32,868 bases of DNA from Paracoccaceae bacterium (GCA_020832705.1 JAFIEE010000020.1:1-32868); one strand, 5' to 3'; shown: positions 7,765 through 15,503, counted from the first letter of the stretch. Notes: generated from the letters alone by a model not told the origin. Program-made: numbers and translations.

Positions 7765-8532
7765 ATGACCGACGACCCCGCCAAAGACGACCCGCGCACC
7801 ACGCATTTCGGCTTTCAGACCGTCGAGGCCGAGGCGAAGGCCGGGATGGTGCATGGCGTATTCTCGCGCGTGGCGTCGAAATACGACCTGATGAACGACT
7901 TGATGAGCGGAGGCATCCACCGACTGTGGAAGGACGCGATGATGGACTGGCTGGCGCCGCGTCCGGGCCAGCACCTGCTGGACGTGGCAGGCGGCACCGG
8001 CGACATTGCCTTCCGCTTTCTGGGCCGCGCCGGGGCGGGGGCGCGGGCAACCGTGCTGGACCTGACCGAGCCCATGCTGACCGAAGGCCAGCGCCGGGCC
8101 GAGGCCGCGAACCTGGCGCATGCGCTGGACTGGGTCCTGGGCGACGCCATGGCGCTGCCCTTCGCCGACAACCGATTCGACGTCTATACGATCAGCTTCG
8201 GCATCCGGAACGTGACCAGGATCGAGGCGGCGCTGGCCGAGGCGTTCCGCGTGCTGCGCCCCGGGGGGCGGCTGATGGTGCTGGAATTCAGCCAGGTGCC
8301 GGTGCCGATGCTGCAGAAAGCCTATGATCTCTATTCCTTCAACGTGATCCCGGCCATGGGGCAGGCGGTGGCGGGGGACCGCGAGAGCTATCAGTATCTG
8401 GTCGAATCCATCCGCCGCTTCCCCGATCAGGAGCGTTTCGCCGCCATGATCCGCGCGGCCGGGTTCGAACAGGTGAAATACCGCAACCTGTCCATGGGGA
8501 TTGCCGCGCTGCACTCCGGCTGGAAGATCTGA
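7765..8532 (+). CDS. ubiE: Ubiquinone/menaquinone C-methyltransferase UbiE
   Basis: A 255-residue SAM-dependent methyltransferase that C-methylates 2-methoxy-6-polyprenyl-1,4-benzoquinol in ubiquinone synthesis (and demethylmenaquinone where present). Visible family signatures are [18 protein letters not shown], the SAM-binding loop [36 protein letters not shown] and [15 protein letters not shown]. The C-terminus '[11 protein letters not shown]' is the typical end of UbiE. Start ATG at 7765 has AAAGGA eight bases upstream. ubiB starts four bases after the stop, so the two are co-transcribed. Confidence 0.97.
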   Translation: MTDDPAKDDPRTTHFGFQTVEAEAKAGMVHGVFSRVASKYDLMNDLMSGGIHRLWKDAMMDWLAPRPGQHLLDVAGGTGDIAFRFLGRAGAGARATVLDLTEPMLTEGQRRAEAANLAHALDWVLGDAMALPFADNRFDVYTISFGIRNVTRIEAALAEAFRVLRPGGRLMVLEFSQVPVPMLQKAYDLYSFNVIPAMGQAVAGDRESYQYLVESIRRFPDQERFAAMIRAAGFEQVKYRNLSMGIAALHSGWKI

Positions 8533-8536
8533 GCCC

Positions 8537-10066
8537 ATGCGCGGACCCCATAACCTTCTGCGGCTGATCCGCACCGGCGCCACCTTCGAACGCACCGGCG
8601 CCATGGCGCAGGTGCTGGAGGCCATGAACGCCCCCCCGCGCCTGCGCGTGGCGCTGCGGGTGCTGGCCTGGCCGTTTCGCTGGCTGGGCCTGAAAGGCGA
8701 TCCGGCGCTGCCCCCGGCCACCCGCGCGCTGACCGCACTGGGCCCGGCCTATATCAAGTTCGGCCAGACGCTCGCCACCCGCCCCGATGTCGTGGGCACG
8801 GAAATGGCGGAGCAGTTGCGCTACCTGCAGGACAAGCTGCCGCCCTTTTCCATGGCCGAAGCCCGCGCTGCGGTGGCCGAGGAAATCGGCCTTTCGGTGG
8901 ACGCGGTGTTTTCCGAATTCTCGGACCCGGTGGCCGCGGCCTCCATTGCGCAGGTCCATCAGGCCAGGATCGCGGGCAGCGGGCAGAAGGTCGCGGTCAA
9001 GATCCTGCGCCCCGGCATCGAACGTGCGTTCCGGACCGATATAGACGCCTTCTACTTCGCTGCCCGGATGATCGAACTGCTGCTGCCGCAGACGCGGCGG
9101 TTGCGGCCCACCGATGTGGTCACCCATTTCGAGGCCACGGTGCAAGGGGAACTGGACCTGCGACTTGAGTCCGCCTCGGCCGCCGAATTCGCCGACAACA
9201 CCGCCGATGACGCCGGTTTCGCCGTGCCGCGCCCGGTGTGGGGGCTTTCGGCGCGCAGGATGATGACCCTGGAATGGGCCGAGGGCGTGCCGATGGGCGA
9301 GCGTGCCGCACTGGATGCGCTGGGCGTCGACAAGGCGGCGATCGGGCAGCGGGTGCTGCAACTGTTCCTGCGTCACGCGCTGCGCGACGGACTGTTTCAT
9401 GGCGACCTGCACCAGGGCAACCTCAAGGTCACGCGCGAGGGCACGCTGGTGGCGCTCGATTTCGGCATCATGGGGCGGATCGACGAATACACCCGCCGGG
9501 TCTATGCCGAAATCCTGTTCGGATTCATCCGCCGCGATTACCGCCGCGTGGCCGAGGTGCATTTCGAGGCGGGGTATGTGCCACCCGACCGTGATATCGA
9601 CGAATTCGCCCGCGCGCTGCGGTCGGTGGGTGAACCGATCTTCGGCATGGATGCAACGCAGATTTCCATGGCCCGCCTGCTGGCCTATCTGTTCGAGGTG
9701 ACCGAGCGCTTCGGCATGGAGACCCGGACCGAACTGATCCTGCTGCAGCGCACCATGGTGGTGGTCGAAGGGGTGGCACGGTCTCTCGACCCGCATATCA
9801 ACATCTGGAAGGTCGCGCGCCCGGTGGTCGAGGAATACATCGGCGAGAACATTGGCCCCAGGGCGCTGGCGCGCGATCTCGCGCGCACCGCGCGGGTGCT
9901 GGCCCGCTTCGGCCCGCGCCTTCCGCAGATGGTCGAGGACGCGCTGATCGCCCAGGCGAACACGCCGCGCGGCGCGCCGCCGTCCGGTGGCCACGGGCGT
10001 GTCGGCTGGATCGCACTGGCGCTGGCGCTGTTTGCCAGCGGTCTGTGGTTGGGCAGCACGTTCTGA
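8537..10066 (+). CDS. ubiB: UbiB/ABC1-family atypical kinase for ubiquinone synthesis
   Basis: A 509-residue membrane-associated atypical kinase/ATPase needed for ubiquinone synthesis. The family KxGQ motif is YIKFGQTLATRPD (Lys74, Gln77). It is followed by the Ala-rich nucleotide loop AAASIAQVHQA, the VAVKILRPG lysine, HGDLHQGNL and the metal-binding ALDFGIMG. A C-terminal hydrophobic segment (IALALALFASGLWLG) serves as a membrane anchor. Family length is normal. The gene lies four bases after ubiE and converges on flgD. In many relatives coaBC follows ubiB; here the flagellar genes do. Confidence 0.96.
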   Translation: MRGPHNLLRLIRTGATFERTGAMAQVLEAMNAPPRLRVALRVLAWPFRWLGLKGDPALPPATRALTALGPAYIKFGQTLATRPDVVGTEMAEQLRYLQDKLPPFSMAEARAAVAEEIGLSVDAVFSEFSDPVAAASIAQVHQARIAGSGQKVAVKILRPGIERAFRTDIDAFYFAARMIELLLPQTRRLRPTDVVTHFEATVQGELDLRLESASAAEFADNTADDAGFAVPRPVWGLSARRMMTLEWAEGVPMGERAALDALGVDKAAIGQRVLQLFLRHALRDGLFHGDLHQGNLKVTREGTLVALDFGIMGRIDEYTRRVYAEILFGFIRRDYRRVAEVHFEAGYVPPDRDIDEFARALRSVGEPIFGMDATQISMARLLAYLFEVTERFGMETRTELILLQRTMVVVEGVARSLDPHINIWKVARPVVEEYIGENIGPRALARDLARTARVLARFGPRLPQMVEDALIAQANTPRGAPPSGGHGRVGWIALALALFASGLWLGSTF

Positions 10067-10119
10067 AGCGCCGCGCGCGACAGGCAGATGCGGTTCCAGG
10101 TCCTGTCCCGGATGCCTGA

Positions 10120-10191
10120 AGCGCCCGCTCAGCGCCCCGCCCGCCCGCCCATGGCACTTCGCGGGCGCTGCCCGGCGCCATGGCGCCGGGC
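10120..10191. terminator. Hairpins between convergent ubiB and flgD
   Basis: Two adjacent structures fill the 193-base gap. AGCGCCCGC (10120-10128) pairs with GCGGGCGCT (10161-10169). Immediately after, 10170-10191 is a perfect 22-base palindrome with ten-base arms (GCCCGGCGCC and its complement) around AT. There is no T-run, so termination may rely on structure or Rho. The location between convergent stops supports a shared terminator. Confidence 0.45.
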
Positions 10192-10259
10192 GGGCTACCG
10201 GCGATGGCGCTGCGCATGTGCGCTGTCGCCTCGTGCCGTGCCCGTTGCCGGACGCAGGA

Positions 10260-10922
10260 TCAGCCGGGGCCGCGCAGCCCCTGCACCCTGGCGCTGTCGA
10301 TCATGCCGCCCCCCGCCAGCATCAGCATGATCGCGCCCGAATCGAAGCGCGCTTCCTGCACGCGCGCGTAGCTCAGCGCCGGGTTGGTGGCGATGACCTC
10401 GCCCATGTGCAGGCTCTCGATATGGAAGGTATGCGCGCCGGGTGGCAGGGCGAAGCCGTCGGCGCCGATCCCGTCGAACACGAGGTGCCGGGCGGCGGGG
10501 TCGATCTCCTGCCGGGCGACTTCGGTGCCGAAGGCGTTGTGCACGATCAGTCGCGCCCGGTCGGCGCCGGGCACCTGGGGTGCGACCAGTTCCACGGGGG
10601 TCCCGGTCAGCCGCACGGGCGCGTCGCTCAGCGCCTCCATGCCGACCCATCCGGCCAGTTCGCTCATGCCCATGCGGGTGGAAAGCGCTTCGAGCAACTG
10701 GTTGCCGCGCACCTGCTGTTCGACCCCTGAAAATGTGGCCAGTTGCACCGCAAATTCCTGTGACTCCATTGGGTTGAGAGGGTTCTGGTTCTGCATTTGC
10801 ACGGTCAGCATGCGCAGGAAGGTTTCGAAATCGGTGGTGATGGTCGGCGCGGGTCCCGGTGCCCCTGCGGCGCCGCGGGGCAGGGGGGCGGCATCGGCGA
10901 TGCCCTGATGTGGTGTGATCAT
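10260..10922 (-). CDS. flgD: Flagellar hook capping protein FlgD
   Basis: A 220-residue scaffold that caps the growing hook and directs FlgE assembly. The conserved N-terminal block DFETFLRMLTVQMQNQNPL (31-49) followed by NPMESQEFAVQLATFSGVEQQ is the hallmark of FlgD. The C-terminal half (about 95-215) fits the beta-rich tudor/FlgD Ig-like domains. The protein is secreted by the flagellar type III apparatus, so no Sec signal is expected. The ATG at 10922 has AAGGA seven bases upstream. The frame stays open upstream but that stretch is Arg/Pro/Ala-rich and not convincing. The gene follows fliK after a 227-base gap on the same strand. Confidence 0.95.
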   Translation of the reverse strand: MITPHQGIADAAPLPRGAAGAPGPAPTITTDFETFLRMLTVQMQNQNPLNPMESQEFAVQLATFSGVEQQVRGNQLLEALSTRMGMSELAGWVGMEALSDAPVRLTGTPVELVAPQVPGADRARLIVHNAFGTEVARQEIDPAARHLVFDGIGADGFALPPGAHTFHIESLHMGEVIATNPALSYARVQEARFDSGAIMLMLAGGGMIDSARVQGLRGPG

Positions 10923-11149
10923 CTGCGTCCTTTCCGTGTTGCGGTCCCGGACCATGGCGCCGGGTCCGCCGGGGGGCGGCCCCGTGCGGGGCGTTTCCCG
11001 CGCCCGCGCCGGCGTATGCGCATCGGCGGCACCGTCGCCTTCCCTTCGTTGCGGGCGCCGCGCGGCCGGGGCCGCGATCTCCTGCCTGGCGGTCCCGATG
11101 TTCCGCGCCGCGCTCTGCCGGTCCGTGTGTGCTGCGGGCGCGCCTGGCG

Positions 11150-12688
11150 CTACAATCGCATGTCGAGGCCTCCTTCGGTCACGGCCGCGTTGCGGTGCAG
11201 GGGGGCCTGCGCCGCGTCCGGCATGGCCGCAACGCCACTTCCGGGCGCCATGCCGGGGCCGGGGTGCGCGGGGCCCTGCCATGCCCGCCCGCCCCCGCCA
11301 AAGTCGAACCGGACGCTGGCATGCCCTGCATCGGCCAGCATGTCGCGCAGGTGGTCGATATGGCGGCGCAAGAGGTCCTGCGTTTCGGCCCTGTCGGCCT
11401 GTACGGCGACCAGCAGGCCGGTGTCCGAAACGCTCATGCTGATGCGCACCCGGCCCAGTTCGGCGGGCGACAGGTCAATGCCGAAACTGCCCGGCGGGCC
11501 GGACGCGCTGGCCATGGCGCCCGCCGCCCGGATCGCCACTGCCACCTGCCCGGCGGCGTGGCGCGCAAGGTCCGGCCGGAGGGAATCTGCCCGCACAGGG
11601 TCGGCAGGCGCGGCGGCGCTGCCGGGCGGGCGATGCTCCGGATCATCGGCGAGGGTGTCTGCGATCGCCCGGGCGGTCATGTCCGCGACAGTGGCGCCGA
11701 AGCGCGCGGCATGGAAACCACCAGCCGCCTGCACCGGCGCGCCCGGAAGGGCCGCCGACAAGGTCCGGACCGCCGGGGCGGCTTGCCGGACCGGATCTTG
11801 ACCATGGGGCACCCCGTCCGGAGGCCGTGACGCAGGGCGGCCCGGGCGCAATTGCCCGGTGCCGGTATCTTCCGCCATTGCGGCTTGCGCCAGGGCGTGG
11901 CGCGGGATGGTGGGCCGGTCCCCTTGCTGCGCCGCCGTCAGCCTTGCCGGGAACCGGGCCGTGCCAGGCAGGTCGCGCTCCGGATCATGGTCGGGCCTGC
12001 CGCCGGAGCGGGCGCCCGGCGCGGGGTGGGTGCCGTCAGCGCGCGCAGGGCCGTTCATCTGCGCCAGACCCGGAGTGGCCTCACCGCCCTGGCCTGCTGT
12101 CAGCGCCATTGCGCCGGGCATGGCCTTGTGCCCGGCGGATGTGATGTCAGCCGGTTGCGCCGTACCCGGCACGGGGTTGCCCGCGGCGGTGGGCATTGCG
12201 GGTGCGTGCGCCGGTGATGCGCGCCCGGTGGTGTCGCTGTGATCCGGCGCCGGGCCGGATGCGCGGGGCGCTTGCGCGGACCCCGGGGGCGGGGGGGGGG
12301 CGGCAGGTGCCGACTCCGGCCCGCCCGGTGCCCCGGGCGCGGGCTGTGGGCGGGCCGCGGTCCGGGCCCTGACTGTGTCCGCCGCGCTGCCGGGCCACGC
12401 CCCCGTGTCCCCGATGTCCTCGCTTCCGGTGTCTGCGGGTGCGGCGCTGTTCGAACGGCGGGGAGTGTCGCCCTGCGCATCGGTCCGGGGCGCGCCGATG
12501 TCCGCCTCGCGCGCATGCGGCCCGGGCGGGCGCGCGTGCAGCGCGGCATGGGACCGGGCAAAGCCCCCCGGGGCGCCCGGCGGCGTGCTCCGTGCACGCT
12601 GCAACACGCCGGGCACGGGTTCCGGCGGGCCGCCCGGATGCTCCGTACCGAACGCGCAACCGGGACAATGGATCGGCAATGGGACCAT
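11150..12688 (-). CDS. fliK: Flagellar hook-length control protein FliK
   Basis: A 512-residue secreted ruler and substrate-specificity switch for hook assembly. The first 380 residues are low-complexity Pro/Ala/Gly/Arg-rich, as in FliK molecules, whose ruler region is poorly conserved. The C-terminal Flg_hook domain starts near residue 402 with FGIDLSPAELGRVRISM, continues DTGLLVAVQADRAETQDLL and ends about 463. The ATG at 12688 is chosen because GGAGG lies six bases upstream; a further in-frame start at 12775 has no such site. A run of ten C on the coding strand (12291-12300) encodes part of a proline stretch and could slip. FliK shares its 116-base upstream region with the divergent rod-protein gene. 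Confidence 0.9.
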   Translation of the reverse strand: MVPLPIHCPGCAFGTEHPGGPPEPVPGVLQRARSTPPGAPGGFARSHAALHARPPGPHAREADIGAPRTDAQGDTPRRSNSAAPADTGSEDIGDTGAWPGSAADTVRARTAARPQPAPGAPGGPESAPAAPPPPPGSAQAPRASGPAPDHSDTTGRASPAHAPAMPTAAGNPVPGTAQPADITSAGHKAMPGAMALTAGQGGEATPGLAQMNGPARADGTHPAPGARSGGRPDHDPERDLPGTARFPARLTAAQQGDRPTIPRHALAQAAMAEDTGTGQLRPGRPASRPPDGVPHGQDPVRQAAPAVRTLSAALPGAPVQAAGGFHAARFGATVADMTARAIADTLADDPEHRPPGSAAAPADPVRADSLRPDLARHAAGQVAVAIRAAGAMASASGPPGSFGIDLSPAELGRVRISMSVSDTGLLVAVQADRAETQDLLRRHIDHLRDMLADAGHASVRFDFGGGGRAWQGPAHPGPGMAPGSGVAAMPDAAQAPLHRNAAVTEGGLDMRL

Positions 12689-12729
12689 GCGCAGCCTCCG
12701 ACTTCTGGCGTGAGCCTGCCGCAAACGCA

Positions 12730-12744
12730 TTACGGAATCTTTAC
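12730..12744 (+). promoter_or_regulatory. TTAC-N7-TTAC direct repeat, CtrA-box-like
   Basis: TTAC at 12730-12733 and TTAC at 12741-12744 are separated by exactly seven bases, in the divergent region between fliK and the FlgJ-type gene. The CtrA consensus in Caulobacter is TTAA-N7-TTAA(C), and CtrA controls motility in Rhodobacterales. Each half departs from consensus at one base, so this is a candidate only. Confidence 0.4.
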
Positions 12745-12804
12745 CGCCGACGGCGAAACTGCGCCGAGACATCATTCAGCTTCCATCGCCGGAAGGACGC
12801 CGCC

Positions 12805-13188
12805 ATGCCGGACCCGATCACGCCGCCCGCCTTGCCCCCGCCCGCCTTCCCCCCGGCCACGCCGATCTCCGCGCCGCGTGCGGCGGGGCATGACCCGGGT
12901 CAATTAAAGGGGGAGGCTGCCGAGGGACCGGCAACCGGCAACACGGGGCTGCACCAACTCGCGCAGGAGTTCGAGGCGGTCTTTCTGGCGCAGATGCTGA
13001 AATCGGTGGGGCTGGGGCGTGGGGTTGACGGGTTCGACGGCGGCATGGGCGAGGCGCAGATGCAGTCCTTCCTGATCGATGCCAAGGCCCGCGCCATCGC
13101 CGCATCGGGGGGAATCGGGCTGGCGGAAACCGTCTTCAGGTATCTGGCTGCGAAGGAGGGTGCGGATGGCATGGACCCTGCGCAATGA
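12805..13188 (+). CDS. FlgJ-type rod-binding protein (no muramidase domain)
   Basis: A 127-residue protein. A Pro-rich N-terminus (about 1-45) precedes the Rod-binding domain: LHQLAQEFEAVFLAQMLKSVG, then a Gly/Asp-rich loop, then GEAQMQSFLIDAKARAIAASGGIGLAETVF. This matches the N-terminal rod-scaffold half of FlgJ. The C-terminal glucosaminidase half of enterobacterial FlgJ is absent, as is usual in alphaproteobacteria, where a separate lytic enzyme opens the wall. The start ATG at 12805 has GGAAGGA seven bases upstream. The FlgN-like gene overlaps its last 23 bases. Confidence 0.88.
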   Translation: MPDPITPPALPPPAFPPATPISAPRAAGHDPGQLKGEAAEGPATGNTGLHQLAQEFEAVFLAQMLKSVGLGRGVDGFDGGMGEAQMQSFLIDAKARAIAASGGIGLAETVFRYLAAKEGADGMDPAQ

Positions 13189-13561
13189 CGTGACAGCGCT
13201 GGCCGCCACGCTGGATGCCGAGCGCGATGCGCTGCTGGCGGGCGCGCTGGACCGGCTGGAACCGCTGAGCCGACGCAAGGAGCGCCTGCTGCAGGCGCTT
13301 GCGCACCGCGCCGACCCGCAACGCATTGATTCGCAACGCATGGACGAAATCCGGCGCGAGATCGCACCGCGGCTGGAGCGCAACCGCGCCCTGCTCGAGG
13401 CGGCAGGCGCGGGGCTGCGGGTGGCGCTGTCGGAACTGCGCCCCGGCCCGTCGGATACCATCGGCACCTATGGCGCCGATGGACGGCGGGTGCAGGAAGC
13501 GGACGCTGGTGCGGGCGCGCGCGGCGCGGCGGACGGCCCGCGGATGGAACGCCGGGCATGA
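13166..13561 (+). CDS. FlgN-like flagellar chaperone
   Basis: A 131-residue, mostly helical, charged protein. The segment LAATLDAERDALLAGALDRLEPLSRRKERLLQAL fits FlgN, the export chaperone for hook-filament junction proteins FlgK and FlgL, whose long N-terminal helices look like this. The C-terminal 30 residues are Gly/Ala/Arg-rich and poorly conserved. The ATG at 13166 has AAGGAGG six bases upstream and overlaps the rod-protein gene. Its place next to a rod-binding protein supports a flagellar role. The family match is by pattern and position, since FlgN sequences diverge strongly. Confidence 0.7.
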   Translation: MAWTLRNDVTALAATLDAERDALLAGALDRLEPLSRRKERLLQALAHRADPQRIDSQRMDEIRREIAPRLERNRALLEAAGAGLRVALSELRPGPSDTIGTYGADGRRVQEADAGAGARGAADGPRMERRA

Positions 13562-13623
13562 GCGCGGCTCCGTTAACCCTGTGATCGAAAACCCGGTCCG
13601 GGCCGCCTGCCCGGGCGTGCGGA

Positions 13624-13639
13624 TTAGGCATTGCTTAGG
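13624..13639 (+). promoter_or_regulatory. TTAG-N7-TTAG direct repeat upstream of flagellin, CtrA-box-like
   Basis: TTAGG at 13624-13628 and 13635-13639 repeats with an 11-base period, leaving TTAG-N7-TTAG. The spacing equals that of the CtrA consensus and of the repeat at 12730-12744 in the other flagellar control region. A separate GTTAAC, a consensus half-site, is at 13572-13577. No convincing sigma-28 or sigma-54 promoter was found in this 224-base gap. Confidence 0.42.
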
Positions 13640-13726
13640 GTTTCGTCGCCACAGTCACGTCCAGGCCCAGAACGGGAAACGCAGGCATCCGCAGGGGCGC
13701 CCCGCAAGCGCAGAACGCCACAAGAT

Positions 13727-13767
13727 GCCGCGAAAACGCGGCTTGGCCAACAGCGCCGGAACGGCGC
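13727..13767 (+). ncRNA. Two perfect hairpins in the flagellin mRNA leader
   Basis: GCCGCG-AAAA-CGCGGC occupies 13727-13742 and GCGCCG-GAA-CGGCGC occupies 13753-13767. Each has six perfect pairs and a short A-rich loop. The second ends nine bases before the ribosome site AGGAAC and 18 before the flagellin ATG. In Caulobacter, FlbT acts on the flagellin mRNA leader; flaF and flbT lie directly downstream here, so these hairpins are candidate targets. Labelled here as an RNA element, not as a separate transcript. Confidence 0.45.
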
Positions 13768-13785
13768 GTGCAAACAGGAACAGTC

Positions 13786-15030
13786 ATGTCCAGCATTCTG
13801 ACCAACACCAGCGCCATGGTGGCGCTGCAGACCATGCGCGGGATCAATACGAACCTCGCGCAGACGCAGAACGAGATCTCGACCGGGAAATCGGTCGCCA
13901 ACGCCCGCGACAATGCCGCAGTCTGGGCCGTATCCAAGACCATGGAAGCAGATGTGAAGGGCTTCTCGGCCATTTCCGACACGCTGGCGCTCGGACGCTC
14001 CACCATCGGTGTTGCACGTGCTGCGGCCGAAACCGTGACCGACCTGCTGACCGAAATGCAGGGCAAGATCGTCGCCGCACAGGAAGACAACGTCGACCGC
14101 GCCAAGATCCAGAATGATGTCGATGCCCTGAGCAAGCAGATTCAGGCAGTGGTTGGCGCCGCCCAGTTCAACGGCCTGAACCTGCTGAACGGCTCCAGCG
14201 CCGACGAAGTCAGCATCCTCTCCTCTCTCGATCGCGCTTCGGACGGTCAGGTCTCGACCAGCACCATCGATGTGGGCGCCCGCAATTTCGGTATCAATGC
14301 GTCGGTCGTGGACACGACGGACGGCACCTATGCAGCGGGCGGCGGCGCAGCTGCGCAAACGATCGATGGCGTCAATGCATCGCGCGACTTCACCATTGCC
14401 ACCGTGACCGCTGGAACGGCCTATTCGCTGTCCCTCGACTTCACGGGCATCGCGGGTGACGATGCTGGCGGCACTCTCGCCGCTTCAGGTGACATTGCCT
14501 ACGTCGCCGCTGCCGGCGACACGGCTGCGGATGTGTTGGCTGGCCTGGCGGCAGCATTCGAAGCCTGGGCCGGGGACAACGACGCCGGTGGCATCACCGT
14601 GGCGGCCTCAGGCAATGACCTCACGATTGAGCGCGCCGGCTTGGGAGTGGGCGAGACTATTGCAGTCGCAATCGACACGGTGGTCAGCGACGACAACCAG
14701 GCCGCAGGCGGCCTGTTTGCAATGGCCGGCATCGATGTCTCCACCGCAGAGGGCGCCGAATCCGCCCTGGACCAGATCGAGGGCCTGATCCAGTTCGCCA
14801 TCGGTGCGGCGGCAGATTTCGGTTCGGCCCAGGGACGGATCGACACGCAGGCCGAGTTCGTCCAGAACCTGACCGATGCGCTGACCACGGGTATCGGCGC
14901 GCTGGTGGATGCCGACATGGAGGCCGCCTCGGCCCGGTTGCAGGCGCTGCAGGTGCAGCAGCAGCTGGCCATCCAGTCGCTGTCCATCGCCAACCAGGCG
15001 CCGCAGAACATCCTCGCGCTGTTCCGCTGA
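13786..15030 (+). CDS. fliC: Flagellin
   Basis: A 414-residue filament subunit exported by the flagellar type III system. The N-terminal D0/D1 region (1 to about 165) has the standard pattern: NTSAMVALQTMRGINTNLAQ, ISTGKSVANARDNAAVWAVS and AQFNGLNLLNGS. The C-terminal D1/D0 (about 314-414) ends in LAIQSLSIANQAPQNILALFR. Between about 190 and 308 is an acidic, Gly/Ala/Asp-rich insert that would form the surface-exposed D2-type domain. The ATG at 13786 has AGGAA five bases upstream. It is somewhat less GC-rich than its neighbours, as is common for a highly expressed gene. The symbol follows general usage; some relatives call it flaA or fljK. Confidence 0.95.
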   Translation: MSSILTNTSAMVALQTMRGINTNLAQTQNEISTGKSVANARDNAAVWAVSKTMEADVKGFSAISDTLALGRSTIGVARAAAETVTDLLTEMQGKIVAAQEDNVDRAKIQNDVDALSKQIQAVVGAAQFNGLNLLNGSSADEVSILSSLDRASDGQVSTSTIDVGARNFGINASVVDTTDGTYAAGGGAAAQTIDGVNASRDFTIATVTAGTAYSLSLDFTGIAGDDAGGTLAASGDIAYVAAAGDTAADVLAGLAAAFEAWAGDNDAGGITVAASGNDLTIERAGLGVGETIAVAIDTVVSDDNQAAGGLFAMAGIDVSTAEGAESALDQIEGLIQFAIGAAADFGSAQGRIDTQAEFVQNLTDALTTGIGALVDADMEAASARLQALQVQQQLAIQSLSIANQAPQNILALFR

Positions 15031-15051
15031 TGACAGTGCATTGAGCACACC

Positions 15052-15076
15052 GGGCGGGGCCGGACCGGCCCCGCCC
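15052..15076 (+). terminator. Strong hairpin between flagellin and flaF
   Basis: GGGCGGGGCC (15052-15061) and GGCCCCGCCC (15067-15076) form a ten-pair all-GC stem around GGACC. It begins 22 bases after the flagellin stop and has no T-run, so it may be a partial terminator or a 3' stabiliser. Either would let flagellin mRNA exceed flaF-flbT mRNA. Confidence 0.6.
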
Positions 15077-15125
15077 ATCCTGCCCCCACCCGGACTGCAC
15101 GCCCACCCAGAAAACGAGGTCGAGG

Positions 15126-15503
15126 ATGAACGCCCTTCTGCAGGCCCGCACCGCCTATCGCGTGGCGGAGGATGCCACACGCACCCCGCGCGATGCCGAA
15201 TACCAGGCCTTTGCCCGCGCCACCCGCGCACTGACCGCCGCCGCCCGCACCGGCACGACAGCGCCGGGCAAGCTGGCCGACGCGCTGACCCTGAATCGCC
15301 GCCTGTGGATGGTTCTGGCCGCCGATCTGGCGACCGAAGGCAACCAGTTGCCCGAGGCGCTGCGCATCGGCCTGCTGGGGCTGGCGCAATTCGTGCTGAA
15401 CCACTCCGACGGCGTGCTGAACGGCACGGCCGACATTTCGGCGCTGATCGATGTGAACACCGCCGTCATGCGCGGGCTGCGCGGTGAGGATGGCGCGCCA
15501 TGA
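15126..15503 (+). CDS. flaF: Flagellar biosynthesis regulator FlaF
   Basis: A 125-residue cytoplasmic protein of the FlaF family, required for flagellin production in alphaproteobacteria and acting together with FlbT. Family features are the N-terminal tyrosine segment ARTAYRVAEDATRTPRDAEYQAFARATRAL, NRRLWMVLAADLA, then the helical LPEALRIGLLGLAQFVLNHS. Length is typical. The ATG at 15126 is preceded by GAGGTCGAGG. Its TGA overlaps the flbT ATG (ATGA), so the two are translated together. Confidence 0.93.
   Translation: MNALLQARTAYRVAEDATRTPRDAEYQAFARATRALTAAARTGTTAPGKLADALTLNRRLWMVLAADLATEGNQLPEALRIGLLGLAQFVLNHSDGVLNGTADISALIDVNTAVMRGLRGEDGAP

Noticed and set aside
10923-11282. Upstream extension of the flgD frame
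   Set aside because: The extra residues are Arg/Pro/Ala-rich, lack a ribosome site and run into fliK; the ATG at 10922 has a good site and matches family length.
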